Positions 19,626-29,334 of a stretch of 64,000 nucleotides of DNA are shown one piece after another (the stretch's first letter is position 1; each line of letters starts with the position of its first letter). The notes below the pieces were generated by a model. It did not search any database, was not told the origin of the DNA, and worked only from the letters and a program-made list of their open reading frames with translations. Where the stretch lies: positions 3,193,416 to 3,257,415 of the forward strand of contig NC_022571.1 of the NCBI RefSeq assembly GCF_000473995.1, read 5' to 3'. Origin of the DNA: Clostridium saccharobutylicum DSM 13864. GTDB taxonomy: Bacteria; Bacillota; Clostridia; Clostridiales; Clostridiaceae. The position numbers and the translations under genes were made by a program.

Positions 19626-21050
19626 TTAATACAACGTATCTAATAATTTCTTCTTTCCTTCAATCATTTCATCTATCCTAGTTACATATTCATGAAGATC
19701 TTTTAAATTAGGAAATCTTTCAAGTCTATCTTCTTCTAGAAATACCACTTTACTTACAGCGGCTGCACCTAAAGCGATTATTGTTTGTCTTTCCTCTATC
19801 ATTTGAATATTATAGATACATTCTTTGCCTTCTTTAGCATACCCCAAATTCTCCATATTTCCAACCATATTTTTTTGCCTATACATATAATATGGAAAAA
19901 TACCTAGGTCTTGTGCTAAATTTCTGCTTTCTTCGTACATTTTCATAATTTCTTCTTGAGACGTCATCTGTATTCCTTTTTTCAAGATGAAATTTTCATA
20001 CATTATTGATCCTCTTTTTAAAGCAAGACCATGTACAGTAATGCTATCTGGTTTTAATTTCATTAATTCTTCTTTAGTCTTTAATATTTCTTTATGACCT
20101 TCACCTGGAAGACCTATTATTATATCCATATTAATGTCTTCAAACCCAAGCTCTCTAGCCATCTTAAACTTTTCTTTAATATCTTCACTAGAATGAGTTC
20201 TTCCAATTAATTTCAAAGTTTCATCATTCATAGTTTGAGGATTAATACTTATTCTTGTTACATTACAATCCTTCATAGTTTGCAGTTTATTTCTATTTAA
20301 AGTATCAGGTCTGCCACATTCAACTGTAAATTCTTTAACATTACAATCTTTGATAAAGTCATTATATATTTCATCCATAACCATCATGAATTCGCCATCA
20401 CTTACAGATGTTGGAGTACCACCACCAAAATAAACTGATTCTACATTAAGATTTTTTTCCTTAACATACTTACTTATTTCTCTTATTTCCTTCATTAAAG
20501 CTTCTACATATGGGATTACCATTTTTTTATGAGCGCTTATAGGATTTGATGTGAATGAACAATACATACATTTTGTTGGACAAAATGCCATTCCAATATA
20601 AACAGCAATATTATTCTTATCTTTATTTACTATTCTTTCTTCAGCTTTTGCTACATCTATACATAACCTTGCCTTGTCTTCATCCGCTAAATATTTTTCT
20701 TTAAAAATTTCAATTACCTTTTCTTCAGTATTGCCTTCTTTAAGTAGTTTTAATGCTATTTTAGAAGGTCTTATTCCAATTAAAATTCCCCAAGGATATA
20801 TATCGTTTGTTATATCCTTTAAACACAGAAAAAGGAATCTTCTAAGAGAATTTTTAATATCTTCTCCTAGAGATTCTTCCTTACTATATTCTTTATGATT
20901 AAATTTCATAATTTTATCATCAATATAAAAAATATAATCTGAATTATCAGAATCTAAAAACTTTATATTATTCATTGGAAAATATACATTAAACAGTTGA
21001 TATACTTCATACCTAAATTTTAAATCATTTAAATTAACTTTAATCTCCAT
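19626..21050 (-). CDS. hemZ: Coproporphyrinogen dehydrogenase HemZ (radical SAM)
   Basis: This 474-residue radical SAM protein carries the cluster motif CPTKCMYCSF near residue 158 and VYFGGGTPTSVSDGE, both typical of the HemN/HemZ branch. HemZ of Bacillus is an oxygen-independent coproporphyrinogen III oxidase. In clostridia without a full haem pathway the substrate is uncertain, and some relatives are HemW-like. The N-terminal 140 residues are the HemZ-specific extension. AAGGAGA precedes the ATG. The gene lies between the metallo-beta-lactamase-fold hydrolase and hisS in a conserved clostridial order. Confidence 0.9.
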   Translation of the reverse strand: MEIKVNLNDLKFRYEVYQLFNVYFPMNNIKFLDSDNSDYIFYIDDKIMKFNHKEYSKEESLGEDIKNSLRRFLFLCLKDITNDIYPWGILIGIRPSKIALKLLKEGNTEEKVIEIFKEKYLADEDKARLCIDVAKAEERIVNKDKNNIAVYIGMAFCPTKCMYCSFTSNPISAHKKMVIPYVEALMKEIREISKYVKEKNLNVESVYFGGGTPTSVSDGEFMMVMDEIYNDFIKDCNVKEFTVECGRPDTLNRNKLQTMKDCNVTRISINPQTMNDETLKLIGRTHSSEDIKEKFKMARELGFEDINMDIIIGLPGEGHKEILKTKEELMKLKPDSITVHGLALKRGSIMYENFILKKGIQMTSQEEIMKMYEESRNLAQDLGIFPYYMYRQKNMVGNMENLGYAKEGKECIYNIQMIEERQTIIALGAAAVSKVVFLEEDRLERFPNLKDLHEYVTRIDEMIEGKKKLLDTLY

Positions 21051-21140
21051 TTTTTCTCCTTAAACAATATATCCAAAATACTGTATATAATTTTATCCAT
21101 ATTAAAAATATATTGTCTTTTTAACTTCTAAGTGTCATTT

Positions 21141-21192
21141 TAAACACATTCAAATAGCAAATTGAACTTGTTATTTATTTTCACGTGCCTTA
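21141..21192. repeat. Family 1 palindromic element, short form overlapping a stop codon
   Basis: The sequence from TAAACACATTCAAATA to ATTTATTTTCACGTGCCTTA is a reduced copy. Its last three bases supply the TAA stop of the metallo-beta-lactamase-fold gene on the minus strand. Confidence 0.65.
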
Positions 21193-21786
21193 TAAAAAGG
21201 GATTCATTCTTCTTTCATATCCTATATTAGACTTAGGTCCATGTCCTGGATAAACTTCTACGTCATCTCCAAGAGGAAGCAATTTTGCTTTTATGCTTTC
21301 TACAAGCTCTAAACCATTCCCACCAATAAAGTCACTTCTCCCTACAGATCCTTGGAATAAAGTATCACCTGTAAACACCATATTTTCAACTACAAAGCAA
21401 AGACCACCTTTTGTATGACCAGGTGTTTCTAATACCTTTATAGTATGATTACCTAACTTTAAAGTATCTCCCTCTTTTAAATATCCACTAGCCTTAGGCA
21501 ATGTTCCAAATACTGAATCATCTTTTTCCATATAATCTTCATCTACTTTACTTATATAAAATGGAATATTAAATGAGTTCGCTAAATCAACAACTCCTCC
21601 AACATGATCAAAATGACCATGAGTTAAAAGGATATATTTAGGATCTACATTTGCTGATTTTATTTGAAATTCTATTTTTTTATAGTCTCCACCTGGATCT
21701 ATAACTCCACATTCCTTTGTATCTTCATCAATTAATAGGTAACAATTTGCTTCATAAACTCCTGCTGGAATTGTTTTTATAACCAA
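21190..21786 (-). CDS. Metallo-beta-lactamase-fold hydrolase (glyoxalase II-like)
   Basis: This protein of about 198 residues has all the zinc ligands of the fold: LTHGHFDHVGG, a second His in ETPGHTKGG, the bridging Asp in FTGDTLF, and the terminal His in VYPGHGPKSNI. The family includes hydroxyacylglutathione hydrolases, but clostridial members act on unknown thioesters or other substrates. GGAGG lies 8 bases before the TTG at 21786 and only 2 bases before the ATG at 21792, so TTG is preferred. It follows dtd closely. Its stop codon is part of a palindromic repeat. Confidence 0.88.
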   Translation of the reverse strand: MVIKTIPAGVYEANCYLLIDEDTKECGVIDPGGDYKKIEFQIKSANVDPKYILLTHGHFDHVGGVVDLANSFNIPFYISKVDEDYMEKDDSVFGTLPKASGYLKEGDTLKLGNHTIKVLETPGHTKGGLCFVVENMVFTGDTLFQGSVGRSDFIGGNGLELVESIKAKLLPLGDDVEVYPGHGPKSNIGYERRMNPFL

Positions 21787-21851
21787 AATCATTTCCTCCT
21801 TATTAAAATTATAATTTATAATACTTGTAATAAATTACAATCATTATTTTC

Positions 21852-22301
21852 TTAAAAATTTCTTTTGCTGTCTAGCAAAATTGTAACAGGACCATCATTA
21901 TTAATTTCAACCTTCATATGTGCTCCAAACTCACCAGTTTCAACTTTTAAATTGGATGTTTTGATCATTTTTATGAATTCATCATAAAGTTCTTTAGCTT
22001 CATTTCCACCCTTAGCATCCATAAAATTTGGTCTTCTTCCTTTTCTACAATCTCCATATAAGGTAAACTGTGATATAGCAAGTATTTCTCCTTGTATATC
22101 AAGAAGTGACAAATTCATTTTATCATTCTCATCATGAAAAATTCTCAAATTAATAATCTTATCCTTTATATATTTCAAATCTTCTAAAGTATCATCCTTA
22201 GATATTCCTATTAGAACATTAACCCCTTCATTTATTTTTCCTATTATCTCTCCATCAACTGAAACACTAGATGAAGTTACTCTTTGTACCACTGCCCTCA
22301 T
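21852..22301 (-). CDS. dtd: D-aminoacyl-tRNA deacylase
   Basis: This 149-residue enzyme removes D-amino acids mischarged onto tRNA. Visible signatures are MRAVVQRVTSSSVSVDG, SQFTLYGDCRKGRRPNF (catalytic loop) and the C-terminal GEFGAHMKVEINNDGPVT with the cross-subunit Gly-cisPro-type segment. The open frame continues upstream, but the family start and GAAGGAAGG box fit the ATG at 22301. It lies between rel and the hydrolase gene, the common Firmicute order. Confidence 0.95.
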   Translation of the reverse strand: MRAVVQRVTSSSVSVDGEIIGKINEGVNVLIGISKDDTLEDLKYIKDKIINLRIFHDENDKMNLSLLDIQGEILAISQFTLYGDCRKGRRPNFMDAKGGNEAKELYDEFIKMIKTSNLKVETGEFGAHMKVEINNDGPVTILLDSKRNF

Positions 22302-22464
22302 CTTATTACGCCTTCCTTCAATCCACATTACTGTTACAATACTTTACTTAGGAAATAAAGTTATTAATATAACTACTTCACGTTAAATAATAAAATTAGT
22401 ATATTTAATTTGCAGCTACATTAACACCTTATTCCTAATTATATAATATATTAAAACTGTAAAT

Positions 22465-24675
22465 TTAACTATTAACTCTATATACGTCAACTACGCCTTT
22501 TAATTTTCTTATTCTCTTCATTAAATCTGTTAACGTATCAACTGATGTAATCTTAACTTTTACATTTACAAAAGCAGATCCTTTTTTAGCCAAATTAGCA
22601 TTAACAGCACTTAATTGCAATTTAAGGTCTGTTATTACACTCATTATGTCTGCAAGTAATCCATCTCTATCGTCTGCTTCAACTTGAATTTCTGCAAAAT
22701 AAGCATTTCCTTTAGATGATCCCCAATTAACTTCTACAACCCTATCACCATCAGTATCGATAAGATTTTGAAGATTTGTACAATCTTTTCTATGTACAGA
22801 TACACCTCTACCTTTAGTAATATATCCTAAAATCTCATCACCTGGTACTGGGCTACAGCACTTTGCAAATCTAACCATTAAATTGCTTTCACCCTTTACA
22901 GTTATTCCATAACTATTTGGTTCAGGCTGCCTTGCAGATTTAGCAATTTGTTCTTCAATTGACTTATTTAAAATTTCTTTATTTTCTTTTTCTTTATTTA
23001 CTTTATCTATTCCATTATCTTCTTTCAATCTTGAGATAAATGTAGATACAGATAATCCACCGATTCCAAATAATGCATGTAAATCATCTATAGTATGTAT
23101 ATTATATCTTTTAACAGTTTTTTCGTAAGTATCGCCTTTAGCAATATCTGCATAATTAACGCCTTGCTTCTTCAATTCCTTTTCAAGAAGCTCCTTACCC
23201 TTTAAAATATTTTCTTCTTTTTTAGCTTTCTTAAACCAAAGCTTTATCTTACTCTTAGACTGATTACTCTTTGCAATATTTAACCAATCCATATTAGGTC
23301 CTTTAGCATTAGAAGATGTAAGTATTTCTACAATTTCTCCAGTTTTAAGAGTATAATCTAGAGGTACTATCCTTCCATTTACTTTAGCACCAACGCACTT
23401 ATTCCCAACATCTGTATGTATTCTATAAGCAAAATCAATAGGAGTAGCATCTCTACATAAGTTTATTACAACTCCTTTTGGTGTGAATACAAATACTTCA
23501 TCAGAAAATAAATCTATTTTAAATCCTTCAATAAATTCTTCAGCATCAGATGTTTCCTTTTGCCATTCAAGCATATCTCTAAGCCATACAAGCTTCTTTT
23601 CAAAATCCATTTCTTTATCTTGTTCATTTTTTCCAGTATCACCTTCTTTATATTTCCAGTGAGCTGCAATACCATATTCTGCTGTCTTATGCATTTCAAA
23701 TGTTCTTATCTGAATTTCAAAAGTTTTACCTTGAGGGCCAATTACAGTTGTGTGAAGAGATTGATACATATTAGGCTTAGGCATAGCAATATAATCCTTA
23801 AATCTGCCTGGAATCGGTCTGTATATTGTATGAACTATTCCAAGAACACCATAACAATCTTTAACTGAATTAACCAGTACTCTTATTGCAGTCAAATCAA
23901 ATATTTGTTCTATGCTCTTGTTTTTTGTAACCATCTTTTTATAAATACTATAGAAATGCTTAGGTCTACCATCTATATCTGAGTCTATTCCTGCACTTTC
24001 TAGCTTTTCGTTCAAGTCTTTTACTACATCTTTTATATATGTTTCTCTTTCAACTCTTTTTTCTGCTATATCATCTACCAATTCATAATATTCTTTTTCA
24101 TGTAAATACCTAAAACATAAATCTTCAAGTTCCCATTTTATTTTAGATATACCAAGTCTATGTGCCAAAGGTGCATATATGTCTAGTGTTTCTTTAGCTT
24201 TATTCTTCTGTTTATTAGCTGGCATAAACTTAAGGGTTCTCATATTATGCAGCCTATCCGCTAATTTTATTATTATAACTCTTATATCTTTTGCCATAGC
24301 AAGTAACATTTTTCTAACATTATCCGCTTGCTGCTCTTCTTTAGTTTTATATTCCATTTCCCCAAGTTTTGTGAGCTTAGTAACTCCATCTACAAGATTC
24401 GCTATTTGCGGATTAAAAAGTTCTGCTGTTTCCTCATAAGAATAATGTGTATCTTCAATTACGTCATGTAAGAGTCCAGCAACAATTGTATTAGTGTCCA
24501 TACCCATTTCTGCCAAAATTTCAGCTACAGCTATTGGATGAATAATATACGGTTCACCAGATTCTCTTTTTTGTTCCTTATGAGCTTCTTCGGCAAAATT
24601 ATAGGCTTTTTTTACCATGTCAATATCAATATTATGACAATTGTTTTGTATTTTTTCTAACAACTTATCAATCAT
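22465..24675 (-). CDS. relA: Bifunctional (p)ppGpp synthetase/hydrolase
   Basis: At 736 residues it is a full-length long RSH protein. The order is an HD hydrolase domain (GLLHDVIEDTHYS near 67), a synthetase domain (DLTAIRVLV and PNMYQSLHTTVIGPQG), a TGS domain (VFVFTPKGVVINL), a cysteine-containing helical region (RFAKCCSPVPGDEILGY) and a C-terminal ACT domain (VEADDRDGLLADIMSVITDL). The synthetase loop reads GRFKD, the RxKD type linked to bifunctional enzymes. It controls the stringent response at the ribosome. It lies downstream of apt, with a hairpin between them. Some annotations call the gene rel or spoT. Confidence 0.96.
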   Translation of the reverse strand: MIDKLLEKIQNNCHNIDIDMVKKAYNFAEEAHKEQKRESGEPYIIHPIAVAEILAEMGMDTNTIVAGLLHDVIEDTHYSYEETAELFNPQIANLVDGVTKLTKLGEMEYKTKEEQQADNVRKMLLAMAKDIRVIIIKLADRLHNMRTLKFMPANKQKNKAKETLDIYAPLAHRLGISKIKWELEDLCFRYLHEKEYYELVDDIAEKRVERETYIKDVVKDLNEKLESAGIDSDIDGRPKHFYSIYKKMVTKNKSIEQIFDLTAIRVLVNSVKDCYGVLGIVHTIYRPIPGRFKDYIAMPKPNMYQSLHTTVIGPQGKTFEIQIRTFEMHKTAEYGIAAHWKYKEGDTGKNEQDKEMDFEKKLVWLRDMLEWQKETSDAEEFIEGFKIDLFSDEVFVFTPKGVVINLCRDATPIDFAYRIHTDVGNKCVGAKVNGRIVPLDYTLKTGEIVEILTSSNAKGPNMDWLNIAKSNQSKSKIKLWFKKAKKEENILKGKELLEKELKKQGVNYADIAKGDTYEKTVKRYNIHTIDDLHALFGIGGLSVSTFISRLKEDNGIDKVNKEKENKEILNKSIEEQIAKSARQPEPNSYGITVKGESNLMVRFAKCCSPVPGDEILGYITKGRGVSVHRKDCTNLQNLIDTDGDRVVEVNWGSSKGNAYFAEIQVEADDRDGLLADIMSVITDLKLQLSAVNANLAKKGSAFVNVKVKITSVDTLTDLMKRIRKLKGVVDVYRVNS

Positions 24676-24723
24676 AAGGATTGCTCTCCTTCTACTTTAA
24701 TCAATTTTATCTCTAAATTCAAA

Positions 24724-24743
24724 GGCTGGTTTAATAACCAGCC
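24724..24743 (-). terminator. Hairpin between apt and relA
   Basis: GGCTGGTTTAATAACCAGCC is a perfect 8-bp stem with a 4-base loop, lying after the apt stop codon. The minus-strand downstream tract is only short and T-rich (TTTG), so it may be a weak or partial terminator that lets some transcription into relA. Confidence 0.5.
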
Positions 24744-24790
24744 TTGCTTTTTAATAATTATATATTATTTTAGAATTATTTTCAATAATT

Positions 24791-25309
24791 TTAGACATCA
24801 TATTCAACTAATGATAATACATCATAACCTTTTAATTTATCTTTACCATTAAGTTCTGTTAATTCTGTTACAAAATCTAATGATGCAACAACTCCACCTG
24901 CTTGCTCTATTAATTTAGCAACCGCTTCCACTGTTCCACCAGTAGCTAATAAATCATCTACAATTGCTACCGTTTGTCCAGGCTTTATAGCATCTTTATG
25001 GATTTCTAATACATCTTGTCCGTACTCTAAATCATAACTTACAGAAATAGTTTCTGCTGGTAACTTTCCTGGCTTTCTTACCGGAACAAATCCTATACCT
25101 AAAGCATAAGCTACAGGAACTCCAAAAATAAATCCTCGTGCTTCTGGTCCAACTATTAAGTCAATATTCTTATCTTTTAAATGTTCTACTATTGCATCAA
25201 TAGCTCCTCTTAATCCTTCACCATCACCTATTAATGTTGTTATATCTTTAAAGCTTATTCCTTTTTTAGGAAAATCTTCAACTATTCTTATTTTTTCTTT
25301 TAAATCCAT
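24791..25309 (-). CDS. apt: Adenine phosphoribosyltransferase
   Basis: This 172-residue purine-salvage enzyme makes AMP from adenine and PRPP. It begins [20 protein letters not shown], contains [19 protein letters not shown] and ends with the PRPP-binding loop [16 protein letters not shown]. Length is normal. It sits between the RecJ-like gene and relA, the usual clostridial recJ-apt-relA order. Confidence 0.97.
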   Translation of the reverse strand: MDLKEKIRIVEDFPKKGISFKDITTLIGDGEGLRGAIDAIVEHLKDKNIDLIVGPEARGFIFGVPVAYALGIGFVPVRKPGKLPAETISVSYDLEYGQDVLEIHKDAIKPGQTVAIVDDLLATGGTVEAVAKLIEQAGGVVASLDFVTELTELNGKDKLKGYDVLSLVEYDV

Positions 25310-25368
25310 TTTTATTCCTCCACAGAAATTATTTTAATATAAAATTCAAGATTAAATAGCATATATTG

Positions 25369-26247
25369 TTAAATATGTTTTATTTGTTTTAAAGGATTAT
25401 TCCTCTTTAAGCTATATAAATATTTTACGATTTGATCCGCTCTGTCTTTATCATTTGTTGTCAACAGTTCTAAGACTATTCTAGCATTATCCATAATTCC
25501 TACAGCACCAATAGGCGGAATTATAAATTCTATCATCTTGCTTATGCCATCATCATCAAATTCTTCTATACTATTAAATTCTATTATTGACCTTAACCCA
25601 TTATTATTAGTATTCATCAAAAATTTATTTCCTTCTTTAATCAATACTCCATTTTCCCCTTTGTCTGATACATTTGACCATTTTATGCCTATAAGTATCA
25701 GATCTAAATATTTGTTTATACTCTTCATGTTATAATAGATTGCAATAGCTTGCATTAACTTAAATGCTAATCCACTTGTAGATAAATTTTTATATCTATA
25801 CTGACAACCCTTTTGATTTGGATTAATGTAAATATAATCATTCACAATATCACTTTCTTCATTTTCAAGAACAATCAAATCTATGCCCAATTGTTTGCAC
25901 AAATCTACTTCTTCTTGTGATTTTAATCCTACACCTAAAGTTACTAAAAGCTCAGCGCCCAAAAAATCTACATTATCTCTTATATCTACAGAATTTATCC
26001 TAGCATCATTTTCTTGTCTATCATATATTAAATACTCTACATCTGCATTTAAATATCTTAAAACAAGTATCAATGATGAAACAGCACAAATCCCATCGAC
26101 ATTATATGTACCATAGACAACAATTTTTTGCCTATTATTTATAGCTAAAGCTAATCTTTCTATTGCTTTGTTCATACCTTTAAGTATAAATGGGTTATAT
26201 CCAGTAATATAATTTGGACAATATATACTTTCCCAGAATTTACGCAT
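25369..26247 (-). CDS. Degenerate RecJ-like (DHH superfamily) protein
   Basis: This 292-residue protein is recognisably the N-terminal half of RecJ but lacks its catalytic residues. RecJ motif I (consensus D-x-D-x-D-G) reads GTYNVDG, motif II (T-V-D-N-G) reads TLGVG, and the DHH motif reads LENEE. The structural strands (KIVVYG, AELLVTLG, LGIDLIVLE) and STSGLAFKLM remain. The C-terminal DHHA1 and OB domains are absent, as full RecJ is about 560 residues or more. It occupies the recJ place before apt. Exonuclease activity is therefore unlikely; a binding or structural role is inference. GGAGG lies 8 bases before the ATG at 26247, so the in-frame ATG at 26277 is rejected. Confidence 0.75.
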   Translation of the reverse strand: MRKFWESIYCPNYITGYNPFILKGMNKAIERLALAINNRQKIVVYGTYNVDGICAVSSLILVLRYLNADVEYLIYDRQENDARINSVDIRDNVDFLGAELLVTLGVGLKSQEEVDLCKQLGIDLIVLENEESDIVNDYIYINPNQKGCQYRYKNLSTSGLAFKLMQAIAIYYNMKSINKYLDLILIGIKWSNVSDKGENGVLIKEGNKFLMNTNNNGLRSIIEFNSIEEFDDDGISKMIEFIIPPIGAVGIMDNARIVLELLTTNDKDRADQIVKYLYSLKRNNPLKQIKHI

Positions 26248-26311
26248 GGCTTCTTCCTCCATAAAATTAGAAAACACCTTTATTATAAATGATTATAATG
26301 ATTTTGACAAT

Positions 26312-26341
26312 AAAAAAACCTCCATTTTATGCTGGAGGTTC
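26312..26341 (-). terminator. Rho-independent terminator after secF
   Basis: On the minus strand, AACCTCCAGC-loop-ATGGAGGTT is followed by a run of seven T. It lies just beyond the secF stop codon and closes the secDF unit. Confidence 0.88.
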
Positions 26342-26363
26342 TTCTTTAATTGTGTTCCAGTAA

Positions 26364-27239
26364 TTAAGCTTTTTGTAATTTTTTCTTTTGATCTTTAATT
26401 CTATCTTTTAAATATACCCATACTGGAGAAGCTATAAATATAGAAGAATATGCACCTGCTATAATTCCTACTATTAGCGGAATCGTAAATTGTCTAACTG
26501 ATGGTACTAATATATCCATCGCAATTATTGTCATTAAAGTAGAAAGTGATGTATATATTGATCTTGACATTGTTTCAGTTAAACTTGTATTTGCAACTTC
26601 TGTCGGATCTGCTCTTCTCATAATTTTTGTATTTTCTCTTATTCTATCAAAAATTACTATTGTATCATTCATTGAATAACCAACTATAGTTAACACAGCT
26701 GCAATAAATGGTGTGTTTACAGGAATATTAAAAATTGCATACACACTAACAGTTATTAATATATCATGAATTGTTGCTATTAAAGCTGCAACTCCAAATT
26801 TAAATTCAAATCTTATAGCTATGTATATAAGCATTACTATAAATGCTGCAAATAAAGCTAAAAGTGAGTTTTTTGTTAATTCTTTTCCTACTGATGCACC
26901 TATTTCATTCTGAGAAATTAATGCTGAATCTTCTAGAGAATATTTTCCCTTTAAATCATTCATGATTGATGAAACTTTATTACTATCCAAATCTGCTGAT
27001 TTTATTTCATATTCATAAGAATCTGATATATTAGTGTTTGCATCATTAGCATAGCTCTTAACAATTGTATCAACATCTTCTTTATTTATGCTATCATTTA
27101 ATTTTATTGATACTTCAGTACCACCTTTAAAATCTATTCCAAAGTTCAATCCTCTAAAGCATATAAAACCTATTCCAATTAAAATAACAATTAAGGAAAT
27201 TGAAATCAATATTTTTGATTTTTCTATTATCTTAAACAT
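26364..27239 (-). CDS. secF: Protein translocase subunit SecF
   Basis: This membrane protein of about 291 residues works with SecD to pull proteins out of SecYEG using the proton gradient. It has an N-terminal helix (ILISISLIVILIGIGFICF), the FRGLNFGIDFKGGTEV motif that starts the periplasmic domain, and five C-terminal helices with TVVGYSMNDTIVIFDRIREN-type residues. AAGGAGG lies 9 bases before the ATG at 27239, so an upstream in-frame ATG inside secD is not the start. It overlaps the secD stop by 8 bases, which implies translational coupling. Confidence 0.95.
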   Translation of the reverse strand: MFKIIEKSKILISISLIVILIGIGFICFRGLNFGIDFKGGTEVSIKLNDSINKEDVDTIVKSYANDANTNISDSYEYEIKSADLDSNKVSSIMNDLKGKYSLEDSALISQNEIGASVGKELTKNSLLALFAAFIVMLIYIAIRFEFKFGVAALIATIHDILITVSVYAIFNIPVNTPFIAAVLTIVGYSMNDTIVIFDRIRENTKIMRRADPTEVANTSLTETMSRSIYTSLSTLMTIIAMDILVPSVRQFTIPLIVGIIAGAYSSIFIASPVWVYLKDRIKDQKKKLQKA

Positions 27240-28494
27240 GTTTTTCAGCCTCCTTTTTAACAACTCCGAAGTGTGAATATTTGTTTAACAAACCACATTC
27301 AACTGCCAAGCTAACAAGTAATTTATTTACTATTAATGCAGTAAATAAACTTATTATTATACCCACCATAAGTGTAATAGCAAATCCCTTAACTGATCCG
27401 GATCCTATAAAATATAAGATCAATGCACAAAGCATAGTTGTCATATTGGAATCTATAATTGACGATAGAGCATGCTCAGCTCCTTTTTTAACTGCTGATT
27501 TAATTGAATGACCTCTCTTTAACTCTTCTTTAGTTCTTTCATATACTAATATATGGGCGTCAACTGCCATACCAATAGTAAGTAAGAACGCTGCTATACC
27601 TGGAAGTGTTAAAGTTACTCCTACTTCTATAAATGTAAGTAATGAAAGTATTGTATATAATGTTAATGTTATACACGCTATTAATCCTTCATATCTATAT
27701 AAGATTAATAAAAGTAAAAATACTAAACTTATACCTATAGCTCCTGATTTCATTGCATTTGGGAATGCTGTAGCACCAAGTTCAGCTCCAACATTAGTAA
27801 CAGAAACTTCTTTTACTGGAACTGGAAGTGCCCCAGAATTAATTAATCCAGCTGTAGCTTTGCATTGTTCTAGAGTTTGATTTCCAGTAATTGCAGCTTT
27901 ACCATCATTAATTTGAGTTTGCACAGTAGCTTCTTGTATCATTTCATCATCAAGATAAATAGAAATTTTTTGTCCTATATACTTTGCTGTAGCATCTGCA
28001 AACTTCTTTTGTCCTTCATCATTAAATTCTAGTCCAATTTCGTAACCGCCTTTTTCTGTGTTTGCTTGAGCTGTTGCTTTCTTAACATCTGAACCACTTA
28101 AAATTTCTTGTCCATCTGGTCCTTTAAATACTAAATTACCTGATTTGCTTAAATCTTCTACGATTTCTTTAGAATCAGATTTTCCTGGTACATCTACTCT
28201 AACTCTATTAGTACCTTCTGTTGCCACAACTGTTTCTGCAACTCCAAGTTTATTTACTCTTAAAGATAAATGTTCCTTAGTACTTTCCAATTCTTCTGGA
28301 GTTACATTGTCTTTTTGAATTTCCATAAGTACTGAAACTCCACCTTGAAGGTCAAGTCCTCTAGTTATAACTTTATCAAATGATTTAAACTCCCATCCTC
28401 CTAGGACAAATCCTTTAAATCCTGCAAAAGCAAAAAATAGAATAGCAGCAATTATGACTATAAATATTGATAAACTTTTGCCTTTCTTCTTCAT
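27232..28494 (-). CDS. secD: Protein translocase subunit SecD
   Basis: This protein of about 420 residues has one N-terminal helix, the ITRGLDLQGGVSVLMEI motif, a large extracytoplasmic P1 domain and five C-terminal helices with PGIAAFLLTIGMAVDAHILV and ERTKEEL. It forms the SecDF complex with the next gene. GAGGGGG precedes the ATG at 28494; the longer frame to 28545 has no ribosome binding site. Clostridia keep secD and secF as separate genes, unlike the fused SecDF of Bacillus. Confidence 0.95.
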   Translation of the reverse strand: MKKKGKSLSIFIVIIAAILFFAFAGFKGFVLGGWEFKSFDKVITRGLDLQGGVSVLMEIQKDNVTPEELESTKEHLSLRVNKLGVAETVVATEGTNRVRVDVPGKSDSKEIVEDLSKSGNLVFKGPDGQEILSGSDVKKATAQANTEKGGYEIGLEFNDEGQKKFADATAKYIGQKISIYLDDEMIQEATVQTQINDGKAAITGNQTLEQCKATAGLINSGALPVPVKEVSVTNVGAELGATAFPNAMKSGAIGISLVFLLLLILYRYEGLIACITLTLYTILSLLTFIEVGVTLTLPGIAAFLLTIGMAVDAHILVYERTKEELKRGHSIKSAVKKGAEHALSSIIDSNMTTMLCALILYFIGSGSVKGFAITLMVGIIISLFTALIVNKLLVSLAVECGLLNKYSHFGVVKKEAEKHV

Positions 28495-28536
28495 CTTAAT
28501 CCCCCTCTGGATATTTTCTCTTTTATCCAAAATATT

Positions 28537-28601
28537 CTTAGGCACATGAACTTAAACAACAGTTTAAAAATTGCCATGAATATTTTTTTGAATGTGCCTT
28601 A
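28537..28601. repeat. Family 1 palindromic element, short form
   Basis: TTAGGCACATGAACTTAAAC and TTGAATGTGCCTTA form inverted ends around a short core containing TTGCCATGAATATTTTT, a piece of the long-form interior. It lies about 40 bases upstream of secD. Confidence 0.7.
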
Positions 28602-28913
28602 TGCACTTCTTATAGATAAAAGGCTTTAAATATAATTTTGTTAACTTTTCTCATTGTTATGTAAAATACTAAAATATTTAAAATTAAGAATATAAAAATA
28701 AATCATTTTTGGATTTATTTATTCTTAATTCTAAACCTTATTACCATCATACTGTCAACACATTGTTCATTATAGCATACTATAATTTCTTAATAAAGTT
28801 TTTTGTTGATACATTATTACATCAATACTATTATTGCTATAACTTACAAAAACAATTTTGCATATGTATAATTTTTTCTAATCATTTAACGTGAATTTCT
28901 GCCAAACAAAATT
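28602..28913. other. Intergenic region between TIGR04086 gene and secD
   Basis: No gene is visible. AAATAAATC (28696-28704) pairs with GATTTATTT (28712-28720) and is followed on the minus strand by TTTTTATA, a weak terminator for the upstream yajC/TIGR04086 pair. The remainder is AT-rich and must hold the secD promoter, which I cannot place with confidence. Confidence 0.45.
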
Positions 28914-29282
28914 CTACAGATTTATTCCTAACATTCCTGCAAGCGTTCCTACAACCAAGCATATACAAAGCTTTCCAAAATCTAAAAGCTTAAATGTCAT
29001 TTCACCACTAAATAGACTCGATAATATAAATAATACTAAATAATACGCTATAGCAACTCCAATTCCTACAAGCCAACCTTTTGATTCATTTTTCTTAGCG
29101 CCCACTATTGCACCCAAGCTCAAGCTGCATAACGATATAATAACATATATTGCACTAAAAACACCTTGACTCAATACTAATTTAGTCATTAGTAGAGATA
29201 AAACTGCAATTCCAACAAAACTCAATATTAATGTTCCTATTGTTCCTTTTAATACTGATCGAAAATATTTTCCATTTTCCAT
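28914..29282 (-). CDS. TIGR04086 family membrane protein
   Basis: This 122-residue protein has four hydrophobic segments, with IYVIISLCSLSLGAIVGAKK in the middle and a glycine-rich C-terminus (CLVVGTLAGMLGINL). The family is found next to yajC in clostridia and has no known function; the pairing suggests an envelope or Sec-related role by context only. GTAGGAGGTGTTGC precedes the ATG. It lies 52 bases downstream of yajC. Confidence 0.8.
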   Translation of the reverse strand: MENGKYFRSVLKGTIGTLILSFVGIAVLSLLMTKLVLSQGVFSAIYVIISLCSLSLGAIVGAKKNESKGWLVGIGVAIAYYLVLFILSSLFSGEMTFKLLDFGKLCICLVVGTLAGMLGINL

Positions 29283-29334
29283 AAAGCAACACCTCCTACT
29301 ACTTCATATTATGAGATAGTAAAAGGTATTATGA

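Noticed and set aside
23514..23868. Frames overlapping the relA gene on both strands
   Set aside because: They lie inside the conserved synthetase region of relA and show no independent motifs.
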